A stretch of 64,000 nt of DNA, taken from Granulicella sp. S190. GTDB lineage: Bacteria > Acidobacteriota > Terriglobia > Terriglobales > Acidobacteriaceae. The notes beneath the pieces are model-generated. The model had not been told where the DNA came from. It was given only the letters and a program-made list of their open reading frames with translations, and did not search any database. Where the stretch lies: assembly GCF_009766095.1 (NCBI RefSeq), contig NZ_LMUD01000014.1, positions 573,715 through 637,714 of the forward strand, read 5' to 3'. A program made the position numbers and the translations under genes. How positions within the stretch are numbered: position 1 is the first letter of the stretch; each line of letters begins with the position of its first letter. Below are positions 52,709 through 60,253 of the stretch, piece by piece.

Positions 52709-52835
52709 TACTTGCTGCTGCACTCGCACTTGCTGTTGCCTGTTCTTTTGTTGTCATCCCGTAGGGATCTGCGGTTGCACTTGCTGTTGCACTCGCACTT
52801 GTCTGCTCTTTTGTTGTCATCCTGTAGGGATCTGC
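52709..52835. repeat. Tandem repeat of about 55-65 bp (two units) upstream of dnaJ
   Basis: Two imperfect copies beginning about 52709 and 52779, each reading ACTTGCTG..TGCACTCGCACTTG, then TTCTTTTGTTGTCATC or CTCTTTTGTTGTCATC, then TAGGGATCTGC. The second copy lacks several bases. Each ends with a TCC(C/T)GTAGGGA hairpin. It lies in the 224-bp gap between grpE and dnaJ. Translated on the minus strand it gives Thr/Ala/Ser-rich repeats, but no good start is present and it is better seen as noncoding. Confidence 0.6.
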
Positions 52836-52895
52836 TTCAGTCGTCCAAAAAACAAGACAGGCCTGCCAGCCAACAGCAAGCCCGCCCTTCAATCC

Positions 52896-53465
52896 CTAAT
52901 CCGTAACCTGATCCGGATTCGCCGCAATCCTCACCAGCGCCGGCCGCAACAGCTTCTCGCGGATCTTGTATCCGCGCCGAATCTCCTCCAGAACCTGATG
53001 GTCCGGGAACTCCTTCGTTTCGATGCTTCCCAACGCCTCGTGGATTCGAGGGTCGAACTGCGCCCCAACGGTCTCAACCGCCTGCACATTCAACCCCTTC
53101 AGCGCGTCTTCCATCTGCTTCAGGATTAACTCCACACCGCCGCGAAGCTGCTCCGCCGTCCCATTCGCCTTCAGCGCAAGCTGAAAGTTATCCATCACGC
53201 CCAGAAACGGCTCCACGGTACTCGAAACCGTGTAATCCCGCGAATCCGCCCGCTCCTTCGCCTCGCGCTTCCGCGCATTGTCGAACTCGGCCTGCAGCCG
53301 TGCCAACCGGTCCAGCAGCTGATCCCGTTCGCCCTTCACCTGCTCCAGCTCAGCCTGTACGGGACTCATCTCGCTAATCGGCTCAACCTCAGAACCCACA
53401 GCCACCTCCGGGTCAACAACTCCCTGCCCGTTCATCTCATCCTGCATCTCTTTAGAACTCCTCAT
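52896..53465 (-). CDS. grpE: Nucleotide exchange factor GrpE
   Basis: Releases ADP from DnaK. About 189 residues. After an acidic N-terminus (DPEVAVGSEVEPISEMSPVQ) comes the long coiled-coil (ELEQVKGERDQLLDRLARLQ, AEFDNARKREAKERADSRDY, about 44-88). The beta-wing domain follows (FLGVMDNFQLALKANGTAEQ; GVELILKQMEDALKGLNVQA; GAQFDPRIHEALGSIETKEF; GYKIREKLLRPALVRIA). The start at ATG 53465 (MRSSKEMQDEMNG) has AGAGGT upstream. The frame is open further up to 53528, but the extra residues are unlike the family. It lies between hrcA and dnaJ; gaps of 324 and 224 bp suggest separate processing or promoters. Confidence 0.93.
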   Translation of the reverse strand: MRSSKEMQDEMNGQGVVDPEVAVGSEVEPISEMSPVQAELEQVKGERDQLLDRLARLQAEFDNARKREAKERADSRDYTVSSTVEPFLGVMDNFQLALKANGTAEQLRGGVELILKQMEDALKGLNVQAVETVGAQFDPRIHEALGSIETKEFPDHQVLEEIRRGYKIREKLLRPALVRIAANPDQVTD

Positions 53466-53789
53466 AGTGCTACCTCTTCTATTGTTGCCCATCCGGGCCC
53501 ATCGCGCGAACTGCTCCTTCGCGTTCACCTCGAAAATCCTCTGCCTGCTCTTCCGGCCCCGAGCGTCCTCTCAACAAACTTCAAAATCCCACCTCAATCA
53601 CAGCCGCAAAAATAAATCCTCAAATGGTGGCGCATCTTTAGTGGCTCGAAAAATGACGTCCAAAACACCACATCCACCACACAAAGCACCACGCTTACAC
53701 CACCAAAACACCACGTCCAAACACCGCACTTTCTCAAAAACCCCAGCAAAAACCGCACTCCACCACGTCCAGAAAAAAACTCCACAAAT
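53466..53789. other. Intergenic region between hrcA and grpE with CA-rich repeat
   Basis: A 324-bp gap on the minus strand between the hrcA stop and the grpE start. It holds the CA-rich repeat copy B (53684-53783). The grpE-side half is mixed sequence. No CIRCE operator or convincing promoter was found. Confidence 0.5.
53684..53783. repeat. CA-rich dispersed repeat, copy B (hrcA-grpE gap)
   Basis: About 100 bp on the plus strand: CACCACGCTTACACCACC and AAAACACCACGTCC, CAAAAACCCCAGCAAAAACC, ending AGAAAAAAACTCC. It aligns with copy A at 29341-29438. Both copies are transcribed in the same sense by their neighbours, both proteostasis genes (lon; hrcA/grpE). Confidence 0.7.
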
Positions 53790-54866
53790 TCAATCCACGG
53801 GATGCAGCATCCGGTCGAAGACCTGCGCGATATAACTCACAGCGTTCATCGTGTTCTCATAATGCATCCGCTTCGGCCCAATCACTCCCACCGTCCCGCG
53901 ACTCTCCCCGCCCATCCGCGCCGGCGCTGCAATCAGCACAAGCCCTGCCATCTCAGGCGCTTGCTCCTCTAAATCAAACACCACGCGAACGCTCTCCTGT
54001 CGCGCATCGATGTACGCATTTAACAGCTCCACCAGCCGCTGCTTCGCCTCGAGCGCCGTCAAAACCTCGCGTAGCCGTTCGCTATCCTCTTGAGAACCAA
54101 CAAGATTCGCCACCCCATCCACATAAACCGTCTGCACCGGCACCCCGCTCTCCGGCACCGTCTTCACCCAAAGCTGCTGCACAGAGTTCAGCAATCGCTG
54201 ATACTCGCTCTTCTCCCTCTCCACCAGCCGGGCGATCTCTGCCCGTACCCGCTCCACGCTCCATCCACGAAAGTTCTCATTCAGGAAGTTCGCCGCAACT
54301 TCTAACTCCCTCAGTGTCAGGTCTTTATCAAGCGCCAGTACCCGGTCCCGCACCAGCCCGCTCCGCGTCACCACCACCGCCAGCACGCGAGCCGGAGCCA
54401 GCCGCGAAAAGTGCACATGCTCCAGCATGTCCCCATCCGCCGCAGCCGCAATCGCCACGCCCACACCGCTCGAAAGCGTAGCCAGCACATGCGAAGTACG
54501 CTCCAGCACCGCTTGAGTCCCCGCAACTCCAACAAAACTAAGATCGATCTGTGATCTTGACCGCGCCGACAACCGGGCGGCATCGACCCGCGGATTCACC
54601 CCGCCGCTCAACTGCTCCACGAACATTCGAAAAGCTCGCGCCGTCGGCACTCGCCCCGCCGAAGTATGTGGCTGCTCCAAGAGCCCCGCATCGGCTAGCT
54701 CCGCCATCTCATTCCGCACCGTAGCTGGACTAAGCCCAGAGCTTTCACCAGTTTGCAGACGCGCTATCGTACCCGAACCTACTGGCTCGCCTGTCTCAAT
54801 GTAGCTTTCAATTATGGCCGTCAGAATAGCTCTCTGCCGCGCCGTGACCCGCTCCGCATCCGCCAT
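53790..54866 (-). CDS. hrcA: Heat-inducible transcription repressor HrcA
   Basis: Represses heat-shock operons by binding CIRCE operators, with GroEL as a helper. The 358 residues have the N-terminal winged-helix domain (ARQRAILTAIIESYIETGEP; GLSPATVRNEMAELADAGLL, about 8-60) and the GAF-like regulatory and dimerisation region (LAVVVTRSGLVRDRVLALDK; LVEKAKNEY-like REKSEYQRLL). Near the end is GGESRGTVGVIGPKRMHYEN followed by ISYIAQVFDRML-like SYIAQVFDRML, which is diagnostic. The start ATG 54866 has GGAGGAAC upstream; a GTG lies 12 bases before. No CIRCE consensus could be recognised in this window's own heat-shock gene upstream regions. Confidence 0.95.
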   Translation of the reverse strand: MADAERVTARQRAILTAIIESYIETGEPVGSGTIARLQTGESSGLSPATVRNEMAELADAGLLEQPHTSAGRVPTARAFRMFVEQLSGGVNPRVDAARLSARSRSQIDLSFVGVAGTQAVLERTSHVLATLSSGVGVAIAAAADGDMLEHVHFSRLAPARVLAVVVTRSGLVRDRVLALDKDLTLRELEVAANFLNENFRGWSVERVRAEIARLVEREKSEYQRLLNSVQQLWVKTVPESGVPVQTVYVDGVANLVGSQEDSERLREVLTALEAKQRLVELLNAYIDARQESVRVVFDLEEQAPEMAGLVLIAAPARMGGESRGTVGVIGPKRMHYENTMNAVSYIAQVFDRMLHPVD

Positions 54867-54952
54867 TCGTTCCTCCACACCTTAACTCTACGCCAGCCGT
54901 CAATAACCCCATCACGCTAACACTTCAACCCCCAAAGAAGGGCATTCTGCCC

Positions 54953-55786
54953 TCAGGAGATCTCCAAGACATCCTCGCTCTTTGCACCAATCTCCTTCGC
55001 CTTTTCCGCCACCTTCGCCGCTATCTCATAGAAACTCCTGGCCAACTTGGAGTCCGGCCCTGCCAGCGACACGGGCAAACCCTTGTCTCCTCCTTCGCGA
55101 ATCTGCGGATCCAGCTCCACCCCACCCAGAAACTCCAGCCCGAACTGCGCCGCAGTCCGCTCCGTCCCTCCAGCACCAAATACATCAATCACTTGGCCAT
55201 CGGGCAGAGTCATCTGCGACATGTTCTCTACCATGCCGATAATCTCCACCTTCACCTGGTGAAACATCTCCAGCGCCTTCCGAGCGTCCTGCAACGCCAC
55301 ACCCGAACCGGTAGAAACCACAACCGCCCCAGTCAAAGGCACCGTCTGCACCAGCGAGATCACCACATCCCCTGTCCCTGGAGGTAGATCGATAATCAGA
55401 AAATCCAGCTCTCCCCACTCCACTTGCTGCAGAAATTGTCGGATAATCTGGTGCAACATCGGCCCACGCATCACCATAGGCTTATCGCCCGGAGAGATCA
55501 GCCCCACCGAAATAAACTTCACGCCATGCGACAGGATCGGCTCAATCCTGTTCTCCCCCACAATATTCGGCTGCCGCGAAACACCGAGCATCATCGGCAC
55601 GTTCGGACCATAGATATCCGCATCGATCAGACCCACCCTGTATCCCAGCTTCCCCAGCGAAACCGCCAGATTCACCGCAACCGTCGTCTTCCCTACCCCG
55701 CCCTTACCACTACCAACCGCCACAACGTGCGCCACTCCCGGCAGCGCCTGCGGCCCCTGCGGTGCTCCTGCTCCCATATGTCCCAT
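54953..55786 (-). CDS. mrp: Mrp/NBP35-family P-loop ATPase (Fe-S carrier type)
   Basis: Assists Fe-S cluster delivery. The 277-residue protein has the deviant Walker A GSGKGGVGKTTVAVNLAVSL (about 27-46), Walker A-prime DADIYGPNVPMMLG (about 56-69), and FLIIDLPPGTGDVVISLVQT (about 129-148). The usual C-x2-C (in NMSxxxCxxC) that holds the cluster is absent: after VENMSQMT comes LPDGQVIDVFGAGGTERT. The N-terminal MIP18/DUF59 domain of longer Mrp proteins is also missing. It may therefore use a different cluster ligand or have lost that role. AGGAGA precedes the start. It lies 167 bp from hrcA, divergent from nothing; a thioesterase follows upstream. Confidence 0.92.
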   Translation of the reverse strand: MGHMGAGAPQGPQALPGVAHVVAVGSGKGGVGKTTVAVNLAVSLGKLGYRVGLIDADIYGPNVPMMLGVSRQPNIVGENRIEPILSHGVKFISVGLISPGDKPMVMRGPMLHQIIRQFLQQVEWGELDFLIIDLPPGTGDVVISLVQTVPLTGAVVVSTGSGVALQDARKALEMFHQVKVEIIGMVENMSQMTLPDGQVIDVFGAGGTERTAAQFGLEFLGGVELDPQIREGGDKGLPVSLAGPDSKLARSFYEIAAKVAEKAKEIGAKSEDVLEIS

Positions 55787-55843
55787 GACTTTCTCCTGTC
55801 GATTCCGTATCGTTTCGTATGCAGCGAAGAGGCGGGCTACAAG

Positions 55844-56365
55844 TTAGACATGCCAGCCAGCGCCCAAAGCAAGCCGCATCTCTTTCTTTCTTTGCGTCTC
55901 TCCTCCGCGCATCTCCCGCCGTCGCCCCGCATCCTCAAACCTGCGCTTTTGATGCTCTGTTTCCGGCACTACCTGCGGGACCACCAACCTGTTTCCCTCC
56001 CGATCGACCGCTACAAAGGTGAGGTAAGCAGAAGAAACATGCCGCAGATGCTGCTCGCGTACATCCTCCACCATCACGCGAACCCCAACTTCCATAGACG
56101 TCCGGAACGCCCGATTCACACTGGCTTTCAAGATCAGCAGCTCCCCAACCTTGACCGGGGCCACAAAATCCAGGTGATCCATCGAGGCCGTTACAGTGAT
56201 CGCCCGGGCATGTCGGCTAGCGGCCATCGCGCCCACCAGGTCGATATACTGCATCAAGCGGCCGCCAAACAAATTTCCCAACGCATTCGAGTCCGTCGGA
56301 AATACAATCTCACTGCGCTCCGACTGCGACTCAGCCACTGTCCGTTCCGAAACCAAATCGCTCAT
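55844..56365 (-). CDS. Acyl-CoA thioesterase (hotdog fold)
   Basis: A cytosolic thioesterase of about 173 residues of the hotdog YciA/BACH type. It shows IVFPTDSNALGNLFGGRLMQ (about 20-39), which has the Asn/Gly catalytic loop and the G-G-R-L motif. ITVTASMDHLDFVAPVKVGE, LLILKASVNRAFRTSMEVGV and SSAYLTFVAVDREGNRLVVP follow as the central sheet. It hydrolyses acyl-CoA to free acids. The last 30 residues (Arg/Glu-rich) are an extension. The start at ATG 56365 has TAGGA directly upstream; the frame is open to 56440 with unlike residues. No operon with mrp is evident. Confidence 0.88.
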   Translation of the reverse strand: MSDLVSERTVAESQSERSEIVFPTDSNALGNLFGGRLMQYIDLVGAMAASRHARAITVTASMDHLDFVAPVKVGELLILKASVNRAFRTSMEVGVRVMVEDVREQHLRHVSSAYLTFVAVDREGNRLVVPQVVPETEHQKRRFEDAGRRREMRGGETQRKKEMRLALGAGWHV

Positions 56366-56518
56366 TCCTACAAGTCTAAATCGGCGCAAAGCTGCGTGCC
56401 GAAGACCAGCCGCCGCACCCCCAAGCCAACAGCACCTCACTCAATAGAATCAACCCGCCATACGCGAATCAACCTCTCAAACTTGCCAATCCAGCCCTAA
56501 ACACCGCACCATCGATCT

Positions 56519-56830
56519 ATGGACAAGATCGCCGCCCTTACCGAAATCCTTACCGCCGACCCTACCAACGCCTTCGCCCGCTACGGTCTTGCGATGGAGC
56601 ACATTAGCCAGGGGCGAATCGACACCGCACTCGCTGAGTTCACCACGCTTATCCAGCACAGTCCCGATTACGTTCCCGCTTACCAGATGTCGGCTCAGAC
56701 TCTGGCCAAGCTAGGTCGCACCCAAGAGGCTCTTGACCGCCTACATCAGGGCATCGCCACTGCCAACCGCACCAACAATCAGCACGCCCTCGCCGAAATG
56801 GAAGCGCTTCGCGACGACCTTTCTACTTAA
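56519..56830 (+). CDS. Small tetratricopeptide-repeat protein
   Basis: A 103-residue all-helical protein with about two and a half TPR units: LTEILTADPTNAFARYGLAM, EHISQGRIDTALAEFTTLIQ, HSPDYVPAYQMSAQTLAKLG, RTQEALDRLHQGIATANRTN. No signal peptide or membrane segment. It is probably a cytosolic protein-binding adaptor. It lies 109 bp before the AAA+ gene on the same strand and may serve that module. The start ATG at 56519 has no strong ribosome binding site. Confidence 0.82.
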   Translation: MDKIAALTEILTADPTNAFARYGLAMEHISQGRIDTALAEFTTLIQHSPDYVPAYQMSAQTLAKLGRTQEALDRLHQGIATANRTNNQHALAEMEALRDDLST

Positions 56831-56939
56831 AACCTAGCCACAATCGCGATGCACTGTTCACACTGAAAATTCAAGGCCCTTTGTTTCAACTGCACTTCCA
56901 TCCGAACCCTTCATCGCCGCCAAACATCTATACTTAGAC

Positions 56940-58475
56940 ATGGCGACCACACTCCCGACCACCTTAGGTTCTCTTCGCGCCAGCGAATTCACTCCAGCAC
57001 GCCTCGCCCGGAGCGTCAAAGATGAGCTACGTGAAAATCTTATCGCCAAGCTGCGCAGCTCTGCGAAGACCAAGGCTCCGCTCTTCCCTGGCATCGTTGG
57101 GTATGAGGATACGGTCGTGCCTCAGATCGTTAACGCCGTCCTCTCGAAACACAACTTCATTCTTCTAGGACTACGCGGTCAAGCTAAATCCCGCATCCTA
57201 CGCTCGCTTACCACGTTGCTTGACCCTCACTGCCCTTATATTGCTGGCTCCGAGATCCGGGATAATCCCTATGCCCCCATCTCCAAGTTCAGCCGGGATC
57301 TGATCACGAAGATGGGTGACGAAACGCCCATCGCATGGATGACACCCGACGACCGCTTCGTTGAAAAACTCGCCACTCCCGATGTCACCGTGGCCGATCT
57401 CGTCGGGGACATCGACCCCATCAAGGCCGCGCGCAGCAACCAGGATCTGGGCAGCGAGCTTACCATGCACTATGGTCTGCTGCCTCGTGCAAACCGCGGT
57501 ATCTTCGCTATCAACGAGGTTCCCGACCTCGCCGGAAAGATTCAAGTTGCTCTTTTCAACATCATGCAGGAAGGCGACGTCCAGATTAAAGGCTACCCTG
57601 TTCGCCTGCCGCTTGATGTAGCCATCGTCTTCTCTGCCAATCCCGAGGACTATACCGCGCGCGGCAAGATCGTCACTCCTCTTAAAGACCGCATCGGAAG
57701 CGAGATCCGCACGCACTATCCCGAAGAAGTAGAAGAAGGCATCACCATCACCGCTCAGGAAGCATGGTCCAACCGCCCATCCTCCAAGATCGAAATCCCC
57801 CACTACATTCGCCAGATCGTGGAACAAATCGCCTTCACCGCGCGCGAAGATAAAAAAGTAGACAAGCGCAGCGGCGTCTCCCAGCGCCTCCCAATCAGCA
57901 CCATGGAGCTAGTTGTCTCGAACGCGGAGCGCCGTGCCCTTCTTCACGACGAAGCCGTCGCCGTCCCACGTGTGGGCGACATCTACACCGCTTTGCCGGG
58001 CATCAGCGGCAAAATCGAACTCGAGTACGAAGGCGAAATGCGCGGAGCCGACACGGTTATTCGCGAGATTATTCGCCAGTCTGTCGCCACTGTCTTCGAC
58101 AAATACTTTGCCGCTACCAACACCCAGCAGATCGAGCAATGGTTCAACCTCGGCGGTACCGTGCAGCTCAACGATGCCCAACCTTCCATCGGTTCGCTGG
58201 AAGAGTTAAAGCAGATTCAAGGTCTCATTGAAAAGCTCTCGCCTCTCGAAATTAACTCCAAGTCCAAACCAGAGATAGCCGTGAGCGCTGCAGAGTTTCT
58301 CCTCGAGGGAATGTACGCTCACAAACGCCTCAGCCGCACAGAAGAGCGCGCCTTCAGTGCAGCTGAGAAGAAATCCCGCAACGACCAGGCATCGCAGTAC
58401 GCAGAAAAGCTGCGGGAACGAGAGAGCGAACGCGACGACTATGCAAAAAATCGAACGCGACGAGGCTTTAACTAA
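56940..58475 (+). CDS. AAA+ ATPase, magnesium-chelatase ChlI-like
   Basis: A 511-residue cytosolic MoxR/chelatase-type AAA+ protein. Walker A is LGLRGQAKSRILRSL (about 81-95, G-x-x-G-x-x-K-S with Gln-Ala before Lys). Walker B and its glutamate are RGIFAINEVPDL (about 189-200). Sensor 1 is VIVFSANPEDYTARGKIVTP. The C-terminal part is a helical lid with an unusual charged tail (AEKKSRNDQASQYAEKLRER). This class works with a VWA partner to insert metals or remodel complexes; such a partner is encoded at 58968. A hairpin and a small exported protein gene lie between. Confidence 0.88.
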   Translation: MATTLPTTLGSLRASEFTPARLARSVKDELRENLIAKLRSSAKTKAPLFPGIVGYEDTVVPQIVNAVLSKHNFILLGLRGQAKSRILRSLTTLLDPHCPYIAGSEIRDNPYAPISKFSRDLITKMGDETPIAWMTPDDRFVEKLATPDVTVADLVGDIDPIKAARSNQDLGSELTMHYGLLPRANRGIFAINEVPDLAGKIQVALFNIMQEGDVQIKGYPVRLPLDVAIVFSANPEDYTARGKIVTPLKDRIGSEIRTHYPEEVEEGITITAQEAWSNRPSSKIEIPHYIRQIVEQIAFTAREDKKVDKRSGVSQRLPISTMELVVSNAERRALLHDEAVAVPRVGDIYTALPGISGKIELEYEGEMRGADTVIREIIRQSVATVFDKYFAATNTQQIEQWFNLGGTVQLNDAQPSIGSLEELKQIQGLIEKLSPLEINSKSKPEIAVSAAEFLLEGMYAHKRLSRTEERAFSAAEKKSRNDQASQYAEKLRERESERDDYAKNRTRRGFN

Positions 58476-58501
58476 AAGGCGATGATGCAATCATCTTGAA
58501 A

Positions 58502-58520
58502 GAGTGCCTAAGAGGCACTC
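58502..58520. other. Short hairpin between the AAA+ gene and the next gene
   Basis: GAGTGCCT (58502-58509), AAG, AGGCACTC (58513-58520): a perfect 8-bp stem, 26 bases after the AAA+ stop and followed by TCCTTACG, without a T-run. It may be a weak terminator or an RNA-processing site that sets relative expression of the module. Confidence 0.5.
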
Positions 58521-58538
58521 TCCTTACGTCAAAACACT

Positions 58539-58958
58539 ATGCTATTGACCTCCACCCTCGCGCTTCTAACACTTGCGGTCCCACCGGAAAAGCCACGCCC
58601 TCATCTACCTGCCGAGCAACTCAACGATATCGCCACGATCCTGGCCCATGACGAAGGCTGGCCACTCGGCAATCCCGACTACACTCTTGATCCTATGAAG
58701 CCTGACACCGATGACGGCTTCGACAGCATCGGCATCTATAAAAAAGCGCATCTCGTCCGCATGTACTCAGTCGACCGCACCACTGGGGAGGTCGTCGACT
58801 TCCTACGCGGCTGCCAAATCTTTCGGTTCGACGATATCAAGGGCTTCCAGGCAAAAATCAAAGAGCAATCGCATATGCCCGCTCTCACTGACAAACAGCT
58901 GGCAGCGAAGGCTGGCTGCCGCCAACTCACTGTCGTTAATACCCGCTGGGTCCACTAG
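58539..58958 (+). CDS. Small probably exported protein in the AAA+/VWA module
   Basis: A 139-residue protein. The first 16 residues (MLLTSTLALLTLAVPP) look like a short signal peptide. The rest is polar, with an acidic patch (TLDPMKPDTDDGFDS) and two Cys far apart (in RGCQIFRF and KAGCRQL). I do not recognise the family. It lies between the AAA+ gene and the VWA gene, so it is probably in the same operon; the position suggests a substrate or partner of that module. No clear ribosome binding site precedes the ATG at 58539. Confidence 0.65.
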   Translation: MLLTSTLALLTLAVPPEKPRPHLPAEQLNDIATILAHDEGWPLGNPDYTLDPMKPDTDDGFDSIGIYKKAHLVRMYSVDRTTGEVVDFLRGCQIFRFDDIKGFQAKIKEQSHMPALTDKQLAAKAGCRQLTVVNTRWVH

Positions 58959-58967
58959 GTCGATACT

Positions 58968-60212
58968 ATGAAGCGCATTCGATACACAAAATTCACCGGA
59001 GATCTTGCCTCCTCCTTCGGACTCGAAGACCTCATGCAGGCGCTCTCGGACTTCCTGCTCGACTCCGGCTTTCAGGACCCTCTGTCGCGCTTCCAGGAGT
59101 TCGATGGCGACCAAACCATGGACAACCTCCGCGAGGCTATCAAGCAAGCACTCGAATCTGGCGAGCTCTTCGATGACGAAGCGCAAGAAAAATTTGAAGC
59201 GCTCTCCGAGGATCAAGTCGAAGAGCTCATCGATCAGATCATCCAGAAGATGCAGGAGCAGAACTTCATCAATGCGGAGCTGCCCGAGCAAGGCCAAGGC
59301 CAACAAGGCGATGGCAACGGAGAAGCGCGCTTCGAAGTTACCGATAAGGGCATGGACTTCCTCGGATATAAAGCCCTCCGCGAACTTCTCGGGCCTTTGG
59401 GAAAATCCAACCTCGGCCGCCATGACACCCGCCATGAGGCTTCAGGCGTCGAAACCAACGGCAGCAGCAAACTCTACGAGTTCGGCGACACCCTCAATCT
59501 CGACATCACTGCCACGCTCTCCAGTGTCTTCGCTCGCGAAGGACTCGCGACCGCTATCGAAGGTGAAGAGCATGCGCCGCTCAACATCTACCACTCCGAT
59601 ATCCACGTCCATCAATCCGACTATCAATCCTCGTGCGCAACCGTAGTCCTGCTCGACTGCTCTCACTCGATGATTCTTTATGGCGAAGACCGCTTCACGC
59701 CAGCGAAACGCGTCGCAATGGCCCTCTCGCATCTCATTCGCACCCAGTTCCCCGGCGACACCCTCAACCTCGTTCTCTTCCACGATACCGCCGAAGAGAT
59801 ACCGATCTCGCAACTCCCTCGCGTCAAGGTAGGTCCGCACTACACCAACACCCGCGAAGGCCTCCGCATGGCGCAGCGAATTCTCGCTCGTCAAAATAAA
59901 GATATGAAGCAGATCGTTATGATCACAGACGGCAAACCCTCGGCGCTCACTCTGCCTGATGGCCGTATCTATAAGAACGCCTTCGGCCTCGACCCACTCG
60001 TTATCTCCGAGACGCTCGAAGAGGTCAGTCGCTGCAAGCGATCGAACATCATGATTAACACCTTTATGCTCGCCAGCGACTTCTCTCTGATGCAATTCGT
60101 GCAGAAGATCAGCGCTATGTGCCGCGGCAAAGCTTACTTCACCACGCCGGAGAATCTCGGCAACTACCTTTTAATGGACTTCATGTCTCGCCGCATGAAG
60201 ACTGTTCACTAG
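58968..60212 (+). CDS. VWA-domain protein of a MoxR/chelatase-type module
   Basis: A 414-residue protein beginning with an acidic helical region (about 1-130; EGELLDDEAQEKF-type motif ESGELFDDEAQEKFEALSED, QVEELIDQIIQKMQEQNFIN). The VWA domain is about residues 215-400. Its MIDAS is VVLLDCSHSMILYGEDRFTP (D-x-S-x-S), and the other site loops are LVLFHDTAEEI and IVMITDGKPSALTLPDGRIY. It resembles ChlD/CoxE-type partners of chelatase-like AAA+ ATPases. Such pairs mature metalloenzymes or fold other complexes. The target here is unknown. The start is 9 bp after the small exported protein gene. Confidence 0.88.
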   Translation: MKRIRYTKFTGDLASSFGLEDLMQALSDFLLDSGFQDPLSRFQEFDGDQTMDNLREAIKQALESGELFDDEAQEKFEALSEDQVEELIDQIIQKMQEQNFINAELPEQGQGQQGDGNGEARFEVTDKGMDFLGYKALRELLGPLGKSNLGRHDTRHEASGVETNGSSKLYEFGDTLNLDITATLSSVFAREGLATAIEGEEHAPLNIYHSDIHVHQSDYQSSCATVVLLDCSHSMILYGEDRFTPAKRVAMALSHLIRTQFPGDTLNLVLFHDTAEEIPISQLPRVKVGPHYTNTREGLRMAQRILARQNKDMKQIVMITDGKPSALTLPDGRIYKNAFGLDPLVISETLEEVSRCKRSNIMINTFMLASDFSLMQFVQKISAMCRGKAYFTTPENLGNYLLMDFMSRRMKTVH

Positions 60213-60253
60213 GTTCAGCGAATCATTCCCGCAAAACTGGGAGTGTGGCAGAT

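Noticed and set aside
52709..52835. CRISPR array
   Set aside because: Only two imperfect units with no regular spacers and no cas genes in the window.
52653..52892. Minus-strand frame with Thr/Ala/Ser repeats between grpE and dnaJ
   Set aside because: It arises from the tandem DNA repeat and overlaps the dnaJ start; no start signal. Treated as repeat DNA.
53466..54952. Search for a CIRCE operator (TTAGCACTC-N9-GAGTGCTAA) near hrcA, grpE, dnaJ and lon
   Set aside because: Only loose fragments such as TTAACTC and GCTAACAC were seen upstream of hrcA; no inverted repeat with the right spacing. A mismatched operator cannot be excluded.
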